Part shown: positions 22,007 through 31,572 of the stretch, piece after piece
How positions within the stretch are numbered: the stretch's first letter is position 1
Layout: each line of letters starts with the position of its first letter
From: Linnemannia hyalina
Taxonomy: Eukaryota; Mortierellomycota; Mortierellomycetes; Mortierellales; Mortierellaceae
DNA: 64,000 bases
Direction of reading: 5' to 3'
NCBI GenBank assembly: GCA_019671135.1
Contig: JAHRHY010000009.1
Coordinates: 1 to 64,000 of the forward strand
Program-made: the position numbers and the translations under genes
Notes under the pieces: generated by a model
Database searches by the model: none
What the model was told of the DNA's origin: nothing
What the model saw: only the letters and a program-made list of their open reading frames with translations

Positions 22007-22175
22007 TGAAAATTTTTACGCTAGTCACGCACAATCGACTTGATAAGACAAGAGAGGGATCTTTGTTAACAGCCCAGACACCTCCATTTATGTCGGTGTC
22101 TGGTCATATGACTAAATTACTGTCTCTAGCCTAATTACATTAGCTGACACCCCCGAGACAGGCAAATATGCGACA
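22007..22175 (-). repeat. 5' LTR of C1
   Basis: The 169-bp partner of 15157-15325. It contains the CAGACACC/GGTGTCTG stem-loop seen in all family C LTRs of the window. Confidence 0.92.
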
Positions 22176-22375
22176 AGTAGATTGTGGATAAACACCACTG
22201 TGATCAAGAAAGAAATATTGTAAATTGTGCAAAGGATGGTGGAAGTTTTTAAAAAGATGGGTAATATATCTGGTGAATCTCATTGGAAGGGACGAGGATA
22301 ATATTACATGTGTATTCCATATATAAAAGCTTTATTTGTGCAAGTGGTATATCTACAGTTTTTAAAATTCTTGAT

Positions 22376-24637
22376 CTACTCTTCTGCGGTCTCAAATGTT
22401 ACTTCAAGAGGCTTCTTTTCTTCCATCGTACTTTTCTCTTTGGCTTGAATACTATCTAATACACTTTGCACTATGGTTTTTCTGTTGTTAGATCCTTCTT
22501 TTGCAAACTTACATAATATATCGGAATGTGGTTCGCGGGAACCAAACTTATCCATGTGCCATGTTTCGTAGTTGGAATAATCTTTCTCCAACAAACCTAG
22601 GTGAAAAATTAGTTCTTTTTCTTCTGCATTACCATCTGCCGAAACGTATTCCTCGCGGAGTTCTTCTTCGATAGCTGTTATTTTGCTATATACTTCTCCC
22701 ATTGCCTTCAGAAAATCATGATGGTCTTTTGTAGTGTAAACACTTGAGGCATTCACATTTTCGCTTTCCATAGGTCCACCATCTTCTAGAGTTTTCTTAA
22801 CATCCGACTCTTGCACCTCATCATCTACTTTTTCTACAAGTTCATCTAAAGTTTCCTTAATATTCGACTCTTGCACCTCATCATCTATTTTTTCTACCGG
22901 TTCACCTTTCTCTGTCGACCTATCCTTAGACCATTGTGGCTTAAAGCCCATAGCAAAGATCTTTTCTTTTTCCTTTTGGTTAAGATTATCATAGTCGACA
23001 TTCTCTGCACCAATGTGGTCATCAGTCACCAAGCCAACTACAATGTTTTGCTTGCGGATCTTGAGAATGTGCTTTCCATTTACAAGTACATTCTTGGAAT
23101 ACTCCAATTGCTGCTTGTGAAACCTTTTCCATTTCATCTTGGATATATCTGTCGGTCCTTCCACTGGTAGTTCCTCTTCTACTTCGACCTCCTCGTTGAA
23201 AAGCATCTTTCTCTCTTCATCAGACATTTCTTGAAGTTTCATCTTGCTAAGCATGGAGCGTTCCAAGATATCCATCTCTGGAACATCACCACCGCCACGC
23301 AGATGATCAAGCGTAAACAGGCCAACGTATGTATTCTTTCCACATAGCTTGACAATGTACTTAGCCTTCATCGTAAAGTTAGTTGCATACTCAAGCATGT
23401 CGTTATTAGGATGAACCATCCATCCTCCATCCTTTGCAAGTGGTATGTCTTTCTCTGATCTAATGTTACGCACCGTTGTGGCCAGTGCAAATGTGTGTTC
23501 ATCTTTTTCATCCTTAGAAACATCTACATTAGAAGATGGCTCTGCATTTTTGGGCATCTCTGAATGCCTTTTCTTTCGAGAAGTCTTCTTCTCATCATCC
23601 TTAGATGGCTTTTTATGAGATAGTTTTTCATCAGGGTTATCCTTAGAGGTATCATCTCCAGATTCTACATCAGGTCTGTTATTGGACTTGCCATCATCAG
23701 AGTCTTTATCTTTAGAGGAATCATCCTCAGAGTCAGCATTATCAGACGTATCACCATCATCTGTATCATCGTCAGAATTCTCATCAGCAGAAGACTCTTC
23801 TATTTTTTCTACATCTGCTGAAGTTGCCTCTTGAAGACCCATCTTGGCCAATATGCGTGCCTCTTTCTCAGATATTTCTGGCGCAGGGAGATTCTTGCCC
23901 ATGAGCTTAGGTGGACACAATGCAATGTAGAGATTCTTTTCCTTTAGCCTAATAATGTACTTGCCATTTACAGTAAAGCTTTTTGCATACAGGAAAGCTG
24001 GATTAGTTGCATAACGCGTCCATATACATGTATTAGCGAGTGGTACATTTTTCTTGGACGTTATGTCAACTACCTTTGGACTCAACGGAAAGGAGACGGC
24101 AATTATATCTTCTTCATCATCATCATCGGACGGCTCTTCATCCGATGACTCCTGCTTGTTTCTCTTTCGCTTCTTTGGTTCTTCATCCTCGGAAGTCATA
24201 TCGTCATCGGAAGACACAAACTTAGAAGTATGTGTCTTCTTTAAAGCCTTGGAAGACTTAGTACGCTTGTCGACAGGTGCGTTGTTGTTACTACGTTTTA
24301 TATAACCTCTATCTTGATCTTGATGACGTCCACAGTATGTTTGACCAAGTTTGGCTACACTACCACAATTAGCACCCTTAATAGTTGTGCCTTGACACTT
24401 GCGCGCAGGATCGTGGACATAACAATGCATGCCTTCATCATCAACTTCCTTCATGCATTTGCGCTTGGACTTGGTGCACTTTTCTCCACAAAAGTAGTAT
24501 CTCTCTACTTCCTCATCCTCATCAAGCGCCTTAAAGATCTTATTTGCATCTTTCTTGTTAAACTCCACTCCCTTCTTAGAGGAGAATGTCTCAAAGGCCT
24601 TGGTGATGAGCTCGATTGTAAGCTGAACGTACTTCAT
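22376..24637 (-). CDS. B element ORF2: zinc-binding acidic repeat protein (B2 type)
   Basis: 753 aa. The N-terminal 45 residues are helical (QLTIELITKAFETFSSKKG). Two tandem Cys/His modules follow at about 50-105: C-x6-C-x10-C-x2-H, then C-x9-C-x10-C-x2-H (CQGTTIKGANC ... YCGRH), a zinc-ribbon-like pattern. Lys-rich and Asp/Glu/Ser-rich stretches separate three homologous modules of about 65 residues, each with (E/F)YA-NGK-I-L--KN--VGL and ending in an MG-Q or MGF helix. The C-terminal 150 residues are helical and unlike B1 ORF2. Function unknown; a DNA- or chromatin-binding partner of the ORF1 transposase is the simplest idea. It has its own TATA box about 200 bp upstream (near 24855). Confidence 0.85.
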   Translation of the reverse strand: MKYVQLTIELITKAFETFSSKKGVEFNKKDANKIFKALDEDEEVERYYFCGEKCTKSKRKCMKEVDDEGMHCYVHDPARKCQGTTIKGANCGSVAKLGQTYCGRHQDQDRGYIKRSNNNAPVDKRTKSSKALKKTHTSKFVSSDDDMTSEDEEPKKRKRNKQESSDEEPSDDDDEEDIIAVSFPLSPKVVDITSKKNVPLANTCIWTRYATNPAFLYAKSFTVNGKYIIRLKEKNLYIALCPPKLMGKNLPAPEISEKEARILAKMGLQEATSADVEKIEESSADENSDDDTDDGDTSDNADSEDDSSKDKDSDDGKSNNRPDVESGDDTSKDNPDEKLSHKKPSKDDEKKTSRKKRHSEMPKNAEPSSNVDVSKDEKDEHTFALATTVRNIRSEKDIPLAKDGGWMVHPNNDMLEYATNFTMKAKYIVKLCGKNTYVGLFTLDHLRGGGDVPEMDILERSMLSKMKLQEMSDEERKMLFNEEVEVEEELPVEGPTDISKMKWKRFHKQQLEYSKNVLVNGKHILKIRKQNIVVGLVTDDHIGAENVDYDNLNQKEKEKIFAMGFKPQWSKDRSTEKGEPVEKIDDEVQESNIKETLDELVEKVDDEVQESDVKKTLEDGGPMESENVNASSVYTTKDHHDFLKAMGEVYSKITAIEEELREEYVSADGNAEEKELIFHLGLLEKDYSNYETWHMDKFGSREPHSDILCKFAKEGSNNRKTIVQSVLDSIQAKEKSTMEEKKPLEVTFETAEE

Positions 24638-25268
24638 GTTTTTGGATATGAATAATATGGATTGTACTTGTGGTATGGTGGGTGTGAATGAGTTTTCAGT
24701 TTATGTGTGGTAGATTGCAGCTGCTTAGTACACTGATATAAAGAATTGCAATAAAAGATGGTTGTATAGGTATGGATGGTTGTATAGATATGGATAATTG
24801 TTGGTTGGTTACTAGATAAAGATTAAGCAAGAGGGAAGTGGACTCCTTTATTTATACTAATTCAGGAACACTGCCACAATGGACATTAATAGCGCTTGCT
24901 TATTAGCACTGCTTGGCGCTTAGTAACAAAAGAGTTTTAAAAAGGCATCTAAGTGGTTAATAATGTAGTGTTCCTCGTATGACGTAGATCTTGCTTATTA
25001 AGACTGCTTGGCATTAAAGACGGGGTTTAAAAATGGTTAAGAATGTAGTATTATTTTATGACGTAGGTTTGTACATGTGTTTATCCTCTGTGTTAAATAA
25101 AAAGGAATGCTGTAGAATAGCATAGAATAGCATCCGATCTACTACAATAATACCATGGCTTTTAATAATAGATACCGGTGCATATTAGCGTCTTGGCAGT
25201 TAATACCGTATCTTAAAGCTGACTAAATAGGCCATGTATGTCTATTCTTTTAAAAACCTGCAATAAGT
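24638..25268 (-). promoter_or_regulatory. B2 region between ORF1 and ORF2, ORF2 promoter
   Basis: About 630 bp without a gene. Reading the minus strand, TATAAATAAAGG occurs near 24855, at the same place as in B1, followed by a CT-rich tract typical of fungal start regions. Blocks such as AAGCAGTCTTAATAAGCAAG are repeated. ORF2 is therefore probably transcribed separately from ORF1. Confidence 0.6.
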
Positions 25269-26648
25269 CTACAGATTACCATTAACATCCATTTGTCGCT
25301 TCGTACCTCTAAGCTCAATGGAAAGACCGGGTTGCATTATTACTGCTTGATCCATTGGTGTGTCCTCATCAACATTAACATCAACATCACCATGAAGATT
25401 AATACCAAGAAATTTGTTCTGGAGTTGTGCCATTGTATTTCCATCCTCCACTAGCGCACCAACATCAACATATCCCATTGGTTGCTCAACGTCGTTCTCT
25501 GTCGTCGGATACTCGAATCCTTCGCGAAGCCAAGCTGTATGAATTGGTTCTGCAGAAATCTTCAACAAAGCAACCATCTTTTTCATGTTTAAGAGTAACA
25601 AAGATAACTTCAACTGCAAATTATATGTTTGTTTCTTATCCACCAACACAGGAGTACGGTTGTTGTGTTTCTCAAATGTGGAACCAAGGTCTGCAAACAG
25701 AGATTCCATCTGCGAGCGGAAACTACCAAAGGTGGTATTGTATAACGCTTCTTCCTGTGTAAGTTCCTTGTTCTTCTGTTTACGGTATGGATGAGCGAAA
25801 TTTTGGACTTTAAGAGTATCAGACTCATCTATAAGCCTCCTTAAGAACTGTGGATACCCTCCATCGAGAGCAATGCAATCCATCTCATGCACTCTCTTGT
25901 CCAACTTCATCGTTAGCAGCATTGTTCCATCAGCATTGTTCTTGCAAGATGCAGATTTGGAGACAAATAAGGCCATGCCATTACAATCCATTGCTACCTG
26001 TGTGCGTAACCCTGACTTTTTCAGCTTGTAAGAGTACATATCAGCACTGCTCTCACCTTTGTATGTTGCTCTTGTATCATGACCATCAAGATGCAATGTA
26101 ACATGCTTAAATAATGGAGGATTCTTTTCCTTTGCAGACAATAGGCGTATTTTAATTGTGGAGAACATTGTTGCAATACAGTTGGTGATGTACTTGTTGT
26201 GCAAAGTATATTCTTTCTTATAAAACACAGAGTGCATTGCATGAAAACTACTTTTTGGCATGTGTGGTTCCATTGCTTCCATAGACAGTCCTTTGACAAG
26301 ATGATAGAGCATTAAAAGACCTTTCTCCACTTCTTTGTATGGACCAGGATACTTAACCTTTGGCCAGATGTCAACAAGAAAGAAGTACACTGGAATAGGA
26401 CCAAGGCGTCGATTTAGGGTTTCTTTTATTTCTGGCATATACCCAATTTCCTTGCTTACAGTACGATGATTATTACGTGGTGTAATTGTTGGCCATCCAG
26501 CGTTGAGGAAAGTCCAATGGTCATCAAGCAGTTGTTGGAAGTGTTTTGTTAGATCCATAATAATATTTATGTATTGGATTGTCATGACGTTAACCAACAA
26601 TAACAATTTTTTAAAAAGGCTTATACTTAACTGCATACACAACAGCAT
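25269..26648 (-). CDS. B element ORF1: DDE transposase-like protein
   Basis: 459 aa as an open frame; the likely start is the internal ATG of MDLTKHF (residue about 31), as in the other copies. An N-terminal helical region with NNHRTVSKEIG and KSSFHAMHSVFYKKE resembles a helix-turn-helix. The catalytic fold follows: first Asp in LHLDGHDTRA, YSYK-KK--LRTQVAMD strand region, second Asp in CIALDGGYP, and Glu in SFRSQMESLF after a long helix. This arrangement is that of IS5/PIF-Harbinger-like (DDE_Tnp_4) enzymes. A 3-bp target duplication and a second element-encoded protein also fit Harbinger. Terminal direct repeats do not. The C-terminus is acidic. Confidence 0.82.
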   Translation of the reverse strand: MLLCMQLSISLFKKLLLLVNVMTIQYINIIMDLTKHFQQLLDDHWTFLNAGWPTITPRNNHRTVSKEIGYMPEIKETLNRRLGPIPVYFFLVDIWPKVKYPGPYKEVEKGLLMLYHLVKGLSMEAMEPHMPKSSFHAMHSVFYKKEYTLHNKYITNCIATMFSTIKIRLLSAKEKNPPLFKHVTLHLDGHDTRATYKGESSADMYSYKLKKSGLRTQVAMDCNGMALFVSKSASCKNNADGTMLLTMKLDKRVHEMDCIALDGGYPQFLRRLIDESDTLKVQNFAHPYRKQKNKELTQEEALYNTTFGSFRSQMESLFADLGSTFEKHNNRTPVLVDKKQTYNLQLKLSLLLLNMKKMVALLKISAEPIHTAWLREGFEYPTTENDVEQPMGYVDVGALVEDGNTMAQLQNKFLGINLHGDVDVNVDEDTPMDQAVIMQPGLSIELRGTKRQMDVNGNL

Positions 26649-26719
26649 GTAGGATGGTATCTATCATACAGCAAGCACATAGTTGAGAATACAAATATAT
26701 TTTTATATTTTATTCGGTA

Positions 26720-27214
26720 GCAGCCCCTTCATGTGCAGAGGATATAAAAAGGCATATAAAAAATATCCAAAGCCCAAGGAACGGAGTGTTTACTTCCATA
26801 ACTGACATATCTCTTCATAGTGGGCAACAGAACACAGAATAAAATAGCAATAGACAGCACATGTTTTTTTAAAATGTAATCTCTCCCCTGTATTTCGCCC
26901 CAAAGATACAGTTGAGAGTACAAGTGCTTTAGATGATGACATACAAGAACTACTCTGGCGAATCTTGCAGTGAGGGTTACAGGTTAATAGTAGATGGACA
27001 TATTCAAGAGTGTGGTGTGCGAAAAATAAGAAGACTTTGTTGTTTGGAGAATAGGTTGGTGTTTAGTAGGATAGTTAAACAAAAAATGTTACAATGGTTG
27101 TCTTATATGCTTGGTATCATATATACATTCTCATCCCATAGTCGCTATGGATATTGTCGAGATCTACAGAGATGTAACAAACACCATATGATAACTTGGA
27201 CCTGAAAGGCCTCC
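26720..27214 (-). repeat. B2 TDR (5' side of the element)
   Basis: 495 bp, the 5' terminal repeat relative to ORF1 and of the same variant as 14384-14878, including the GCAG terminus. The 71 bp between it and ORF1 form the leader, beginning TACCGAATAAAA on the minus strand. Confidence 0.92.
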
Positions 27215-27217
27215 CAA

Positions 27218-27631
27218 ACGAACAGACCATGCAAGAAGCTCGACCATAAGCGCATGGGCCCTTACCGTATTCTCGAAAAAATCGGCACTCGATCCTTCCG
27301 TCTCGATTTACCACCAACGACCAAGCTACATCCTGTCTTTCATGTAAACTTACTTGAGCGTGCGCATCCAGATACGATCCCCGGTCGAGCCTCAAAACGA
27401 CCTCCTCCGCTTGTCGTCTCCGGCGATGAGGAGTACGAGGTTGAGGCCATTTTGGATTCACGGATCAGGCGCAACCACCTTGAATACTATATACATTGGA
27501 GAGGCTACCCCGTATCCGAACGAACCTGGGAACCGGCCGCCTGTGTCAAGAATTCCCCGGACCTTGTTCGCGAGTTCCATCTGCAACACCCTCACAAACC
27601 CAGCCAAAGGCCTCTTGGAACTCGGCCCTAG
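27218..27631 (+). CDS. pol: Gypsy A Pol, part 3: integrase C-terminus and chromodomain
   Basis: The frame continues from the codons interrupted at 14383. It first completes the GPY domain (KRMGPYRILEKIG; LHPVFHVNLLE). A chromodomain follows (EYEVEAILDSRI ... YYIHWRGYP ... TWEP), with the aromatic-cage candidates Y, W and W kept. The stop is at 27629-27631, immediately before the polypurine tract and 3' LTR. With the inserts removed, pol would run uninterrupted from protease to chromodomain. Confidence 0.9.
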   Translation, partial: TNRPCKKLDHKRMGPYRILEKIGTRSFRLDLPPTTKLHPVFHVNLLERAHPDTIPGRASKRPPPLVVSGDEEYEVEAILDSRIRRNHLEYYIHWRGYPVSERTWEPAACVKNSPDLVREFHLQHPHKPSQRPLGTRP

Positions 27632-27641
27632 AGGGGGAGGT

Positions 27642-27838
27642 TGTCACGAGACAAGAGCTTGCTCTTGTGACTTCGCCCTAACGAGTATAAAAGGGCCTTA
27701 GATAGCAAATCTATAGCTCTTTACTTGGTATCGCCAATACAACATACTCTTTAACCTATTCCTTATACTCATTTCTTAGTCCTTGATCAAGGTTCTCTTT
27801 ATCTACTTCATTCTATTGCTTGGTCTGCTTTCTTGACA
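27642..27838 (+). repeat. 3' LTR of gypsy A
   Basis: 197 bp, TGTCACGAG to TTGACA. Its right flank is GCTACCACCAG, which lies inside a family C gag gene. Confidence 0.92.
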
Positions 27839-28328
27839 GCTACCACCAGTAGTCCCCCCGACACGCGTTCCACTTGTCGTCGCAAGCGTTGCTGCTGCCG
27901 CTGCCCTCTTCTGCTGGTTGATGAGCTTATCCTTTAAACTCTGGGCCTGTCTCGCTGCTTCGTTATCTGCAGCCCCGGTCAATCGTCTCCTCTCCAAAAT
28001 AACCGGTGCCCACTCATCACTGTCTGCGGGTCCCTGCATATGCTGCAAACTGTCCATATAAGACTCGAAGGTTGTTTCATCAGGTGCCACACCCAGCATC
28101 CCCTCAAGGACCGCAATGCGCTTCTGTAACAAGATCATCGTAAGAACGCTCGGGTCGACCGCTCTCTGCAGCAAGAATAACAAATCAGCGAACTTGGGTA
28201 AGTCCTTGACTTGGTACACATCCATCAACCTCTTCATCCGATGGTAGTACTGCTTGTACGATTCACCTCGTTCTAACCCCATCTTGATCACCTTCTCAAC
28301 CTCATCTGTTCTCTCAGTCTGCGTCATA

Positions 28329-29321
28329 GGAGGCCTTTCAGGTCCAAGTTATCATATGGTGTTTGTTACATCTCTGTAGATCTCGACAATATCCATAGCG
28401 ACTATGGGATGAGAATGTATATATGATACCAAGCATATAAGACAACCATTGTAACATTTTTTGTTCAACTATCCTACTAAACACCAACCTATTCTCCAAA
28501 CAACAAAGTCTTCTTATTTTTCGCACACCACACTCTTGAATATGTCCATCTACTATTAACCTGTAACCCTCACTGCAAGATTCGCCAGAGTAGTTCTTGT
28601 ATGCGGCCCCTTCATGTGCAGAGGATATAAAAAGGCATATAAAAAATATCCAAAGTCCAAGGAACGGAGTGTTGACTTCCATAACTGGCATATCTCTTCA
28701 TAGTGGGCAACAGAACACAGAATAAAATAGCAATAGACAGCACAAGAATTTTTAAAATGTAATCTCTCCCCTGTATTTCACGACAAAGATACAGTTGGGA
28801 ATACAAGTGCTTTAGATGATCACATACAAGAACTACTCTGTCGAATCTTGCAGTGAGGGTTACAGGTTAATAGTAGATGGACATATTCAAGAGTTTGGTG
28901 TGCGAAAAATAAGAAGACTTTGTTGTTTGGAGAATAGGTTGGTGTTTAGTAGGATAGTTAAACAAAAAATGTTACAATGGTTGTCTTATATGCTTGGTAT
29001 CATATATACATTCTCCTCTAATGGACGCGGTGGATATCGTCAAGATCTGCAGAGATGTAACAAACACCATATGATAATTTGGACTTGAAAGGCCTCCTAT
29101 GTCATCATCTAAAGCACTTGTACTCTCAACTGTATCTTTGGGGCGAAATACAGGGGAGAGATTACATTTTAAAAAAACATGTGCTGTCTATTGCTATTTT
29201 ATTCTGTGTTCTGTTGCCCACTATGAAGAGATATGTCAGTTATGGAAGTAAACACTCCGTTCCTTGGGCTTTGGATATTTTTTATATGCCTTTTTATATC
29301 CTCTGCACATGAAGGGGCAGC
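28329..29321 (+). mobile_element. B TDR (outer), ATA duplication, split by another TDR
   Basis: The forward unit occupies 28329-28602 and 29101-29321 (495 bp joined). ATA flanks it at 28326-28328 and 29322-29324, and removal restores the C2 gag codons. Its right terminus is GGGGCAGC, the variant also found in B2. Confidence 0.92.
28603..29097 (-). mobile_element. B TDR (inner), TAT duplication, nested in another TDR
   Basis: A complete inverted 495-bp unit (GCGGCCCC to GGCCTCC) inserted in the outer TDR with TAT at 28600-28602 and 29098-29100. It has the GTTTGG / GCGGTGGATATC variants also found in the 6698 copy. Confidence 0.92.
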
Positions 29322-30843
29322 ATAGCACTCTCCACAAACACTTTCTCGCATCTCGCCCACGGCCACTTTCCTTCAGGGTCACGACTCAAGACTGCATTCA
29401 TGGCATCAGACGCTTTGCGATCCATATTCGCCAAGCACAACAACCTTGAACATCTCTCATCGAACCCGCCCGTCGTGAACTTTGTTACTCCTATTCTATG
29501 GAACTCGTACAGGAACTCTCGGACGTTGGTAATCAAGGGACCATGGATCTTGATGTCAAGAACAGGAAGCAGATGAGCCTCGACCAACCGATGGTAACGC
29601 GGAAACTCATTCAACAACTTGATCTCGTCAATCTTTCCACCCTTCTTAACCCCCAACTCCTCATTCTCCTCTCTGGTCACAACACTAGAGAATGCCGTCC
29701 TCCCCATGGACCTCTCAGCACTCTCTAGGTCATCCAGCATGACATTCCACTCGTTCATCGCGGTCTTGGCCTCAGCGATCTGACGTGTTAGTTCCGCCAA
29801 CTTTGGTCGCTCCTGGTCGCCCTCCTCTTGGCTCAACCCTTGGATGCGCGCGGCTAACTGCATCTTCTGTCTCGTCAACGTCGCCAGTTGCATCGAATAC
29901 TCCTTCATCTTTCCTCTGGCTGCATGGGCATCCATAAAGTCAGAGCCAACAGTCTCCTGCATGTCAACATCAACGTCCATGCCTGCTCCCTCATCTCGTC
30001 CCGACGTCAAGGTAAGTGCATCTAACGCACCAACAACCTTATTGCCAACGTCCTCGTTCTTCTTTGCCGTATTCGCTGCCATTCTCTATGACCCAATTAA
30101 AGGAAAAGAAAACAAACAGACAAGCAGAATAAACAGAAAACGAAATGAGCTTTTGAAAACTGATGATCAACCAGACTGCACCCCAGAAAAAATAATACTG
30201 TTACTATTAACGTCAACTTCCAGTACTTTTTTGCTCAGTGATCCACTTGATTCAAAATAAAAATAAAAAACAACACCCAGAAAAAACTAAAAGTTTTCTG
30301 ATGCAAATGAATTCGGATGAGGGCACACCTAAATGCCAACAAAGACGAATCCCGCGTTTATTTGAACAAGAATGTCCTTGATCAAAACTAACGGTGAGTT
30401 TTCTAATGAATCTCTGCTACCGTGTTATATGAAGACCTCAAATGACCACACAGATGTATGATCGCACTTGAAAGCTCCAACACAAAAAGGTAGAATAGTA
30501 ACCAAATAATAACAACGAAAGTAACCGCCTGTTACACTTCGTATTAATGATCAGTCTCTGCTGTAACCTTGTCACTAGTGACCAGATACACGCACGAAAT
30601 GACCACAAATAAAAGAAAAGGATCCTGTCCTTGTTGGATTATCCTGAAAATAGAGAAAAATCCTGACAGTAAAGGTCCTGTTCTGTAATGATCCGTAAAT
30701 GCTCCCGTTACGTCCTGAATCGCTCCTGTAGATTGATGGAGTGTTCCTCGTAATGGGTTGAATGAATAAATAAATGAGTGGATGGATCCTGTCAATCGTT
30801 CGACGGATTCTGATCCCGATCCGTGTTGTATTTATCAAAAAAA

Positions 30844-31012
30844 TGAAAATATTTACGCTAGTCACGCACAATCGACTTGATAAGACAAGAGAGGGATCTT
30901 TGTTAACAGCCCAGACACCTCCATTTATGTAGGTGTCTGGTCATATGACTAAATTACTGTCTCTAGCCTAATTACATTAGCTGACATCCCCGAGACAGGC
31001 AAATATGCGACA
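30844..31012 (-). repeat. 5' LTR of C2
   Basis: 169 bp, TGAAAATATTTACGC to ATATGCGACA, with a few substitutions from C1. Its outer flank is GATGTTTAAA; no target duplication can be assigned because the other end is lost. Confidence 0.88.
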
Positions 31013-31060
31013 GATGTTTAAAAAAACCATTTCCGTGCGACGTGTACATGAAAAATCGCT

Positions 31061-31201
31061 TAATGTAATTAGGCTAGAGACAGTAATTTAGTCATATGAC
31101 CTGACCAGACACCAACATAAATGGAGGTGTCTGGGCTGTTAACAAAGATCCCTCTCTTGTATTATCAATTTGATTGTGCGTGACTGGCATAAAAATTTTC
31201 A
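31061..31201 (+). repeat. Truncated, inverted family C LTR
   Basis: About 141 bp matching the family C LTR in the orientation opposite to C2 (TAATGTAATTAGGC ... AAAATTTTCA), lacking the first 30 bp. It is more diverged (extra CTGAC, AATTTG), hence older. Confidence 0.82.
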
Positions 31202-31433
31202 ACCCTATTCCCTTACCTCTTGCCTGTTCCTTCCGGTTTCCTGGCAGAGGTGATAGCTAATCACGGAGGTGGTAAGTAATCACGGAGATGATAATTGTTA
31301 TAAATAATTACGGATATGATTTGTTGAGCACCGACCATCTGTCATGTGGTGATGTGGTCACTAGCAGCACTTCTTCATTAAATAAAAAGACGGGGTAAAA
31401 TAGTAATAAAAACCTCGTACCGCAACATTAGCA

Positions 31434-31572
31434 CGTATTAGTCAGCACCTATTAGTCAGCACCTATTAGTCAGCACCTATTAGTCATCACCCATTAGTTA
31501 GCACCCATTAGTCAGCACCCCATTAGTCAGCACTTCTATTAGTCAGCGCCCATTAGTCAGTAACATCCACTC
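31434..31572. repeat. Tandem repeat of a 15-bp ATTAGTCAGCACC unit
   Basis: About nine imperfect copies of TATTAGTCAGCACC or CATTAGTCAGCACC directly upstream of the TATA box of K0. The position suggests a promoter-proximal minisatellite, perhaps with repeated protein-binding sites. Confidence 0.75.

Larger units (their letters stand above)
15157..22175 (-). mobile_element. Complete chromovirus family C (C1), AGTAG duplication
   Basis: A 7019-bp element with 169-bp LTRs at 22007-22175 (5') and 15157-15325 (3'), flanked by AGTAG at 15152-15156 and 22176-22180. A polypurine tract lies beside the 3' LTR. One uninterrupted 1868-codon ORF encodes Gag-Pol. It inserted in the 3' noncoding region of B2. 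This is the only family C copy in the window that looks intact. Confidence 0.95.
14384..27214 (-). mobile_element. Full-length B element (B2) with CAA duplication, containing a C element
   Basis: Terminal direct repeats at 14384-14878 and 26720-27214 enclose ORF1 (25269-26648) and ORF2 (22376-24637), all reading on the minus strand. CAA flanks the unit (14381-14383, 27215-27217), and excision restores gypsy A pol exactly, so the whole unit moved as one. Without the nested 7-kb retrotransposon it is about 5.8 kb. It carries no reverse transcriptase of its own. Confidence 0.92.
8888..27838 (+). mobile_element. Gypsy/chromovirus family A, split by a solo TDR and element B2
   Basis: Two 197-bp LTRs (8888-9084, 27642-27838) enclose gag, pol and a chromodomain; a polypurine tract (gagggggagg) precedes the right LTR. 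Removing the TDR at 12439-12933 and the B2 element at 14384-27214, each with one 3-bp duplication, restores a continuous pol frame. The 5' flank (CCTAC, in B4) and 3' flank (GCTAC, in a family C gag) belong to unrelated sequences, so the two ends may derive from different insertions. Confidence 0.9.
27839..30082 (-). pseudogene. Family C gag fragment, interrupted by TDRs
   Basis: Encodes residues 1 to about 420 of the family C Gag-Pol (MAANTAKKNED ... ). It is split at residue 252 (VESAM / TQTERTD) by the insertion at 28329-29321 and is cut at GGTTGGS by the gypsy A LTR. It differs from C1 at a few positions (for example leucine for serine near residue 151). It cannot make polymerase. Confidence 0.9.
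27839..31012 (-). mobile_element. Family C copy C2, 5' part only
   Basis: Reading the minus strand from 31012: a 169-bp LTR (30844-31012), the leader, and the first part of gag up to 27839, where gypsy A's LTR abuts. The rest of gag-pol and the 3' LTR are missing. The gag part is interrupted by a TDR that itself contains a TDR. Confidence 0.92.

Noticed and set aside
14384..27214. B2 as two independent solo TDRs flanking older DNA by chance
   Set aside because: Only the outermost ends carry the CAA duplication, the interior boundaries (TACCGAA, CACCTA) are the same as in B1, and the TDR pair is concordant in sequence.
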